From the NCBI GenBank assembly GCA_005884855.1, contig VAZS01000133.1, forward strand, positions 1 through 5,528: a DNA stretch of 5,528 bases, written 5' to 3'. Origin of the DNA: Alphaproteobacteria bacterium (lineage in GTDB: Bacteria; Pseudomonadota; Alphaproteobacteria; Rhizobiales; Xanthobacteraceae). How positions within the stretch are numbered: position 1 is the stretch's first letter; each line of letters begins with the position of its first letter. The position numbers and the translations under genes are program-made. This document shows positions 1 through 4,002 of this stretch, in pieces. The notes beneath the pieces were generated by a model. It was not told the DNA's origin. It made no database searches and saw only the letters and a list, made by a program, of their open reading frames with translations.

Positions 1-2
1 TC

Positions 3-65
3 AGCGGCGCCATGAGCGAACTCGATGCGCGTCCAGATATTCGCGACGCCCATCTGGCTTTGTGA
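3..65 (+). CDS. C-terminal tail of an upstream gene, possibly an ABC transporter ATP-binding protein (partial)
   Basis: An open frame enters from the left edge and ends at TGA 63-65, giving the 20-residue tail SGAMSELDARPDIRDAHLAL. The pattern of an acidic/Ala-rich stretch, then a charged 'RPDIRDAHLAL'-like end, resembles the C-termini of branched-chain amino-acid type (LivF/LivG) ABC ATPases, which commonly end in something like 'DPxVREAYLG'. That is an impression from a very short piece. It lies 28 nt upstream of the preferred MarR start on the same strand, so the two could be co-transcribed. If it is a transporter, uptake of a pyridine carboxylate would fit the neighbourhood, but nothing here shows a substrate. 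Confidence 0.4.
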   Translation, partial: SGAMSELDARPDIRDAHLAL

Positions 66-93
66 CATCGGGAAAAGAAGGGCGGGGACGTAT

Positions 94-549
94 ATGAACA
101 GGGGTGCTTCAGCCAAACGAAATCTCAAGCCTTCGCGGCCAGCCTATATTCTCGAAGAGCAGATCGGCTTCATCCTGCGTCAGGTCTGGCAGCGCCATGC
201 CACCATCTTCGCCCGGGAAATCGGAAACAATCTGACCCCGACGCAATGGGCGGCGCTCTCCAAGCTCACCGAAACCGGTCCGTGCTCCCAGAATCAGCTC
301 GGGCGGCTGACCGCAATGGATATCGCCACCATCAAAGGCGTGATTGACCGGCTCACCGCGCGCGGGCTGACCGAGACCAGCCCGGACCCAGAGGATGGCC
401 GCCGCCTTCTCGTCAGCCTCACGCGCGCGGGTCAGCAGCTGGCCGAAAAGGCGGTGCCGAACGCGGTTGCCATCACCAAGGAGACACTTGCGCCTCTCGA
501 CGCCAAGGAGCGCGAGACGCTGATCGAACTGCTGAGCAAGCTGCGCTGA
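94..549 (+). CDS. MarR-family transcriptional regulator, probably NicR/BpsR-like
   Basis: A 151-residue cytoplasmic DNA-binding protein of normal MarR length. An N-terminal dimerisation helix (about 18-42, YILEEQIGFILRQVWQRHA) is followed by a winged helix-turn-helix. TPTQWAALSKL (48-58) and SQNQLGRLTAMDIATIKGVIDRL (65-87) hold the recognition helix, and the wing is DPEDGRRLLVSLT (98-110). A C-terminal helix pair completes the dimer interface. The phrases EEQIGFILRQ, LTPTQWAALSKL and QNQLGRLTAMD resemble, from memory, the nicotinate-pathway repressors NicR (Pseudomonas) and BpsR (Bordetella), which respond to 6-hydroxynicotinate. The adjacent enamidase supports this. I chose ATG 94 because purine-rich GGGGA (84-88) lies 5 nt upstream; an in-frame ATG at 25 falls inside the upstream gene's tail and would add an atypical N-terminus. 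It converges on the enamidase with only 9 nt between stop codons. Family call secure; effector is inference. Confidence 0.92.
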   Translation: MNRGASAKRNLKPSRPAYILEEQIGFILRQVWQRHATIFAREIGNNLTPTQWAALSKLTETGPCSQNQLGRLTAMDIATIKGVIDRLTARGLTETSPDPEDGRRLLVSLTRAGQQLAEKAVPNAVAITKETLAPLDAKERETLIELLSKLR

Positions 550-558
550 TGTCCAGAG

Positions 559-1755
559 CTAGGGTCCGACGATCGTTGGCACCTTGGTTGCCGGCGGCGT
601 ATTGCGGCTTCGCTGCGTGCGCACAATACCGTCGATGATCGTCATCCCGACGCCGGGGAGGTCGCCGAGCTGCACGCTATCGAGGATGTTCTTGCCGGCG
701 GAATGCTGCGCCTTGTCCATAATGACGAAATCGGCAGATCGCCCGACTTCGATGATGCCGCAGTCCAGCGCGCGCATTCTTGCGGTGTTGCCGGTGGCAA
801 AGCAGAAGGCAATTTCGGCGGGCACCTCGCCTAGCGATGACAACAGCGAGACCATGCGCAAAATGCCCAAGGGCTGCACGCCAGAACCGGCCGGTGCATC
901 GGTGCCAAGGATAACGCGATTAAGCTCGCCCATCTCGCGCGCAATCCGTAACGTGTAGAGCGCTGAACGCTCATTGCCATTGTGAACCAGTTCAAGGCCG
1001 CGCTTGCAACCTTCGCAGATACAGCGGATCTGGTCGTCGGGCAGGGCGGTGTGGCCGCCGTTGATATGCCCAATCACATCGGTGTCGGCCTCGAGAACCA
1101 CGTCCTTGTCAATCAGCCCGGAGCCCGGGATCGAGGGGCCGCCGGTATGGATCGTGCTCTGGATGCCGTATTTGCGCGCCCAGCCGACCATCTTGCGCGC
1201 GGTCGGGCCGTCCTTGACGCCGCCCAGCCCGACCTCGCCGAGCAACTTGACGCCGGCTGCGGCAAGTTCCTTGAAATCCTCCTCGACCATCTCGGCTTCG
1301 ATGACCGGCGCACCGGCATGGACCTTCACCCCGCCGGGGCGGAGCGTCCAGAACGCGCGTTGCGCAAAAATAGCCATGGCTTTCAGCCCAACGACGTCGC
1401 GCGGCCGGCCAGGCATATGAACCTCGCCTGCGGAAATCATCGTGGTGACGCCGCCGTGTAAAAAACTGTCGATCCAGCCAATCTGGTTTTGCCGAGGCGT
1501 CCAGTCACCGGCGACCGGATGAACATGGCTGTCGATCAGGCCAGGCGCGACAGTTGTGCCGCTGGCATCGACGATGGTGCTGGCGCCTTCGGCATCGACG
1601 TCCTTGGACCGGCCGATTGCCGTGATCGTTCCGTTTTCCGCAACAATGGTATCCGCATCGAGGATCGGCTTCTCCATGGCCCCGCTCAGCAGCAGCCCGA
1701 TATTGCGGATAACCATCTTGCCCGAACCGGCAGCCTGGGCTTCATCGTGGGCCAT
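559..1755 (-). CDS. ena: Enamidase-type amidohydrolase (6-oxo-1,4,5,6-tetrahydronicotinate hydrolase)
   Basis: A 398-residue cytoplasmic amidohydrolase-superfamily enzyme. Enamidase (EC 3.5.2.18) hydrolyses 6-oxo-1,4,5,6-tetrahydronicotinate to 2-formylglutarate and ammonia in the reductive nicotinate pathway first described in Eubacterium barkeri. A small beta-sandwich N-terminus (VIRNIG... to about 70) precedes the TIM barrel. Visible metal ligands in order are H77 and H79 (LIDSHVHP), E174 (LLGEVGLGG), H203 (STIHTGG), H230 (VIGHINGG) and D286 (ILGTDAPAGSG). A glutamate rather than a carbamylated lysine as bridging ligand is a known enamidase feature, and E174 sits in that place. LHGGVTTMISAG, PGRPRD, GVKVHAG and the C-terminal SRNTPPA also match my memory of the E. 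barkeri enzyme. Start M1 is preferred over M14 because AAAGGA (plus 1763-1768) lies 7 nt upstream. No terminator is visible in the convergent gap with the MarR gene. A related hydrolase with a different cyclic amide substrate is the main alternative. Confidence 0.88.
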   Translation of the reverse strand: MAHDEAQAAGSGKMVIRNIGLLLSGAMEKPILDADTIVAENGTITAIGRSKDVDAEGASTIVDASGTTVAPGLIDSHVHPVAGDWTPRQNQIGWIDSFLHGGVTTMISAGEVHMPGRPRDVVGLKAMAIFAQRAFWTLRPGGVKVHAGAPVIEAEMVEEDFKELAAAGVKLLGEVGLGGVKDGPTARKMVGWARKYGIQSTIHTGGPSIPGSGLIDKDVVLEADTDVIGHINGGHTALPDDQIRCICEGCKRGLELVHNGNERSALYTLRIAREMGELNRVILGTDAPAGSGVQPLGILRMVSLLSSLGEVPAEIAFCFATGNTARMRALDCGIIEVGRSADFVIMDKAQHSAGKNILDSVQLGDLPGVGMTIIDGIVRTQRSRNTPPATKVPTIVGP

Positions 1756-1762
1756 AGGTTTT

Positions 1763-1768
1763 TCCTTT
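1763..1768 (-). promoter_or_regulatory. Ribosome binding site of the enamidase gene
   Basis: Read on the minus strand this is AAAGGA, 7 nt before ATG (complement of 1753-1755). It decides in favour of the first Met over the in-frame Met 13 codons later. Confidence 0.7.
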
Positions 1769-1815
1769 GTCTATCAATGCCTTCCGCGGCGGCTCGACAC
1801 CATCTTGCCCGCGGC

Positions 1816-1844
1816 TTGACGTTTGGATCAAGGTGGATTATTCA
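1816..1844 (+). promoter_or_regulatory. Sigma-70-type promoter driving the ferredoxin reductase gene
   Basis: TTGACG at 1816-1821 (5 of 6 to the -35 consensus), a spacer of exactly 17 bp, then TATTCA at 1839-1844 as -10. Transcription would start near 1851, inside the operator repeats, about 65 nt before the fpr start codon. Predicted by eye only. Confidence 0.6.
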
Positions 1845-1866
1845 TTCGTACACGAATGAGTGTGTA
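1837..1866 (-). promoter_or_regulatory. Candidate promoter of the enamidase gene, overlapping the fpr promoter
   Basis: On the minus strand TACACA (plus 1861-1866, 4 of 6 to TTGACA) is followed after 18 bp by AATAAT (plus 1837-1842, 5 of 6 to TATAAT). The -10 box shares bases with the -10 of the divergent fpr promoter, so RNA polymerase could not occupy both at once. The leader to the enamidase start would be about 75 nt. Weaker than the plus-strand promoter. Confidence 0.4.
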
Positions 1867-1873
1867 CGAATGA
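1842..1873. promoter_or_regulatory. Operator: three ACGAATGA half-sites with a perfect 12-bp inverted repeat
   Basis: Half-site copies lie at 1842-1849 (as the complement, TCATTCGT), 1852-1859 and 1866-1873. Copies one and two form an 18-bp palindrome with 8-bp arms around AC. Copies one and three form a perfect 12-bp inverted repeat, TCATTCGTACAC (1842-1853) against GTGTACGAATGA (1862-1873), with an 8-bp spacer. Copies two and three extend to the 10-bp direct repeat ACGAATGAGT (1852-1861 and 1866-1875), 14 bp apart. The block covers the -10 and start region of the fpr promoter and both boxes of the candidate enamidase promoter, a classic position for repression. An 18-bp palindrome suits a MarR dimer, and the MarR gene is the only regulator in view; the pairing is inference. 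Confidence 0.75.
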
Positions 1874-1903
1874 GTTTTCGGCCACAATTGATCCTCCGGA
1901 TCC

Positions 1904-1908
1904 GGGAG
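1904..1908 (+). promoter_or_regulatory. Ribosome binding site of fpr, next to a palindrome
   Basis: GGGAG lies 7 nt before ATG 1916. It overlaps the 10-bp palindrome CCGGATCCGG (1896-1905). CTCC at 1894-1897 can also pair with GGAG at 1905-1908, so the leader could partly mask its own ribosome site. The stem is short and may be coincidental. Confidence 0.5.
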
Positions 1909-1915
1909 CGTCGAG

Positions 1916-2689
1916 ATGAGCAATTTCAGCCAGGAAAGCGTTTTGAGCGTCCATCACTGGACCGACACCTTGTTCAGCTTCACCACAACGCGCAACCCGT
2001 CCTTCCGTTTTCGCAACGGCGAGTTCACGATGATCGGTTTGAAGCTCGACCAAAAGCCGCTGCTCCGCGCCTATAGCGTCGCTAGCGCCAACTATGAGGA
2101 CCGCCTGGAATTCTTTTCAATCAAGGTTCCGGACGGACCGCTGACCTCGCATTTGCAGCATCTCAAGCAAGGTGACGAGATCATCGTCAGCCGCAAGGCG
2201 ACTGGCACGCTGGTGATCGATAATCTGGAGGACGGGCGTAATCTATATCTGGTCGGGACAGGTACCGGGCTGGCGCCGTTCCTGAGCGTGATCAAGGATC
2301 CGGAGACTTACGAGCGCTTTGAGCGAGTCATACTACTGCACGGCTGCCGGCGCGTGGCTGAACTTGCCTATGGTGAGATGATCACCGAAAAATTGCCAAA
2401 GGACGAGTTTATCGGTGAACTCGTTCGCAACCAGCTGATCTATTATCCAACCGTGACGCGCGATCCATTCCGCAATCGCGGGCGCATCACGGACCTGATG
2501 ACATCAGGCAAGCTGTTCAGCGATAATGATCTTGCCCCGCTTTCGCCTGAACACGATCGGGCCATGATCTGCGGTAGCCCAGCGCTGGTCCACGACACAA
2601 GAGCACTGCTGCTTGACAAGGGTTTTCTCGAAGGCAATCACGGCCAACCCGGTCAGTTCGTTGTCGAGAAGGCTTTTGCAGAGCGTTGA
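1916..2689 (+). CDS. fpr: Ferredoxin--NADP+ reductase (bacterial fpr type)
   Basis: A 257-residue soluble flavoprotein that passes electrons between NADPH and ferredoxin or flavodoxin through FAD; the length matches bacterial FPRs such as the Azotobacter and Rhodobacter enzymes. The FAD domain (about 1-100) holds RAYSVAS (51-57), the isoalloxazine-binding RxYS motif, and GPLTSHL (74-80). The NADP domain holds GTGTGLAPF (114-122) and MICGSPALVHD (217-227). The C-terminus FVVEKAFAER (248-257) is the short extension after the terminal aromatic region typical of bacterial subclass I. It starts 160 bp from and divergent to the enamidase gene, with shared operators, so it is probably co-regulated with nicotinate breakdown. 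Many Proteobacteria instead use fpr in oxidative-stress defence or for general ferredoxin reduction, so the pathway link is inference. Nothing is truncated or missing. Confidence 0.93.
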   Translation: MSNFSQESVLSVHHWTDTLFSFTTTRNPSFRFRNGEFTMIGLKLDQKPLLRAYSVASANYEDRLEFFSIKVPDGPLTSHLQHLKQGDEIIVSRKATGTLVIDNLEDGRNLYLVGTGTGLAPFLSVIKDPETYERFERVILLHGCRRVAELAYGEMITEKLPKDEFIGELVRNQLIYYPTVTRDPFRNRGRITDLMTSGKLFSDNDLAPLSPEHDRAMICGSPALVHDTRALLLDKGFLEGNHGQPGQFVVEKAFAER

Positions 2690-2855
2690 AATGCGGTGGA
2701 CGAGGTTGATCTGATAGAGTCCGCTACCAGACAGAGCGGCAATACCTCCCGCGACTAGCCAGCAGCAAGCGGGCTCTAGATCAGGAAGCGCCTCAACGCT
2801 TGCGGATTGGCTTGCGGGTCGGGAACAGAGCCGTTGCAAGCCGAATTGAAGACGC
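2690..2855. other. Intergenic gap between fpr and the SIR2 gene, no gene recognised
   Basis: No convincing coding sequence or strong terminator was seen. A weak 5-bp stem (CCGCT ... AGCGG) lies about 2720-2740 without a T-run. A plus-strand frame stops at the TGA overlapping the SIR2 start codon but has no recognisable protein match. A minus-strand reading of 140 codons crosses the gap but runs antisense through the ends of both neighbours and is most likely a shadow. This gap is where the catabolic genes give way to unrelated genes, so it may be an old junction. Confidence 0.4.
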
Positions 2856-2938
2856 ATGACGTCTTCGGCAATGGCTATAGAAGCGGGCACGTTATCTTCC
2901 AGGGACGTCCTGGCAGATGCGATCAAAAGACGTCATGC
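2848..2938 (+). repeat. Nested inverted repeats around the SIR2 start codon
   Basis: Two perfect inverted repeats compete for the same bases. The first is GAAGACG (2848-2854) with CGTCTTC (2860-2866), a 7-bp stem whose 5-nt loop holds the ATG at 2856. The second is GCATGACGTCTT (2854-2865) with AAGACGTCATGC (2927-2938), 12 bp with a 61-nt spacer. Between the arms of the second, CCAGG (2899-2903) pairs with CCTGG (2909-2913) as a small hairpin. The palindrome GACGTC occurs three times here, at 2858, 2904 and 2929. Either stem in mRNA would hide the start codon. Confidence 0.55.
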
Positions 2939-3713
2939 AATCTTGTTCGTGGGCGCAGGCGTTTCGATGGCCGTGGGGCTGCCGTCCTGGCAAACCCTCG
3001 TCGATCATCTGCTGAAGGAGCTCGAGCTCGACCCGGATGTCATTGATGGACTAAACGACGGTTATCAAATGTTAGCCGAATTCTACCGCCTGAAGCACGG
3101 TGGCATGGGCCCGTTGCGAAGCTGGCTCGATCGAAATTGGAAGGTCGCCTCCGATCGCGTTTCCGCTTCGCAGCTTCACAAGCTCATCGTCGAGCTTAAT
3201 TTCCCGACCATCTACACTACAAACTATGACCGTAACCTGGAAACAGCGTTCGAGGTCCACAACAGACCTTATGCAAAGATCGCGAACGCCAAGCAAATTG
3301 CAGACGCCCCGGAGGGCGTCACGCATATCATAAAATACTATGGCGATTTCGATGACGATTCTTCGCTGGTCCTTACAGAGACCGATTTTCTGAACAGGCT
3401 ATCCTTCGATTCGCCTCTGGACATTCAATTTCGCGCGGACGCTCTGGGCCGCACCATCCTGTTTATTGGCTACAGCATGTCGGACCCCAACATCCGGCTG
3501 TTATTGCATAACATCTGGCAGACCTGGGAACGATCGGGTCACAAGGATTATCGTCCACGCTCGTTCGTATTCATGCCATCGTCGAACCCGCTGCAGGAGG
3601 CCCTCCTTGCACGATGGGGAATTGCACTTCTGACCCCCGAGCGCGGAGCCTGCGTGGATGATGCGCTGGTGGAATTTCTTGCAGACATCCGAGTGAGGGT
3701 ACGAGCGTCGTGA
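2856..3713 (+). CDS. Stand-alone SIR2-like domain protein, possible anti-phage NADase
   Basis: A 285-residue protein made of one SIR2-like (Rossmann-type, NAD-binding) domain of the group found in bacterial defence proteins such as ThsA and DSR. Visible motifs are ILFVGAGVSMAVGLPSW (29-45, the GAG nucleotide loop), IYTTNYDRNLE (119-129, with N123 and D125 as in active enzymes), KYYGDFDDDSSLVLTETDF (160-178) and FIGYSMSDPNIRLLL (203-217). The third motif normally reads K-x-H-G-D, with His as catalytic base; here that residue is Tyr162 (codon TAT). Either activity is lost or altered, or this subgroup uses another residue. No signal peptide, membrane segment or second effector domain is seen, and no Argonaute, HerA or other known partner is in the window. 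M1 has only weak GAAG upstream; Met6 (2871) is a reasonable alternative that leaves the domain intact. Domain call is firm; defence role is inferred from the family. Confidence 0.85.
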   Translation: MTSSAMAIEAGTLSSRDVLADAIKRRHAILFVGAGVSMAVGLPSWQTLVDHLLKELELDPDVIDGLNDGYQMLAEFYRLKHGGMGPLRSWLDRNWKVASDRVSASQLHKLIVELNFPTIYTTNYDRNLETAFEVHNRPYAKIANAKQIADAPEGVTHIIKYYGDFDDDSSLVLTETDFLNRLSFDSPLDIQFRADALGRTILFIGYSMSDPNIRLLLHNIWQTWERSGHKDYRPRSFVFMPSSNPLQEALLARWGIALLTPERGACVDDALVEFLADIRVRVRAS

Positions 3714-4002
3714 GGTCTGCTCTGGGCATCGGACTTGTACTTCGTTCGTCCCAGAATGACATTCTTGCGATCAGGATGAAGCCAGAGAACATGCCAAGCA
3801 CTACATCTACAGTGCGCGGTCAGCCCGCTGTTGTCTTGGTCATTGGCAGGCGTTTCCGAAGCCGGCCCAGAGCGAGTTGGGATGGAACCAGAAACGCCAA
3901 AAGTACGTATCTTGCCGCACGTCGGCAATATGATAGGCTGAGACGACTGGAACAGACTTAGTTGCCTACACTGCTTGCAGTTCAAGGAAACCGATCTGAG
4001 CC
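3714..4002. other. Intergenic region between the SIR2 and cyclase genes, no gene supported
   Basis: I see no recognisable protein on either strand. An 83-codon plus-strand frame begins with GTG 3710, overlapping the SIR2 stop as GTGA, and ends at 3961, but its translation is Arg/Ser-rich and unlike any family I know. Minus-strand frames overlap the SIR2 gene end and are broken by stops. A 6-bp inverted repeat, TTGCCG (3912-3917) and CGGCAA (3923-3928) around CACGT, followed directly by TATGAT (3929-3934), could be a regulatory site for the cyclase gene, but no fitting -35 box was found. AAGGA at 3984-3988 is 14 nt from the next start codon, rather far for a ribosome site. Confidence 0.4.

Noticed and set aside
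25..93. N-terminal extension of the MarR protein starting at ATG 25
   Set aside because: It overlaps the tail of the upstream frame, adds 23 residues unlike MarR N-termini, and the ATG at 94 has a purine-rich site at a fitting distance.
550..558. Bidirectional terminator between the convergent MarR and enamidase genes
   Set aside because: Only 9 nt separate the stop codons, and I found no stem followed by a T-run on either strand nearby.
982..1461. Plus-strand 159- and 138-codon frames opposite the enamidase gene
   Set aside because: They are antisense to metal-ligand motifs of a clearly recognised enzyme and show no domain of their own.
2504..2926. Minus-strand 140-codon frame across the fpr-SIR2 gap
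   Set aside because: It is antisense to the well-supported ends of two genes, has no recognisable motif, and is as expected from long shadow frames in GC-rich DNA.
3710..3961. 83-codon frame starting with GTG that overlaps the SIR2 stop codon as GTGA
   Set aside because: The overlap and a possible GAGGG at 3695-3699 are suggestive of coupling, but the translation is Arg/Ser-rich, shows no domain or family likeness, and its frame looks like random high-GC coding potential.
3548..3985. Minus-strand 145-codon frame over the SIR2 3' end and the following gap
   Set aside because: Half of it is antisense to the SIR2 gene, and the remainder has no family likeness. A neighbouring frame with a hydrophobic stretch (LGMFSGFILIA) is broken by a stop just upstream.
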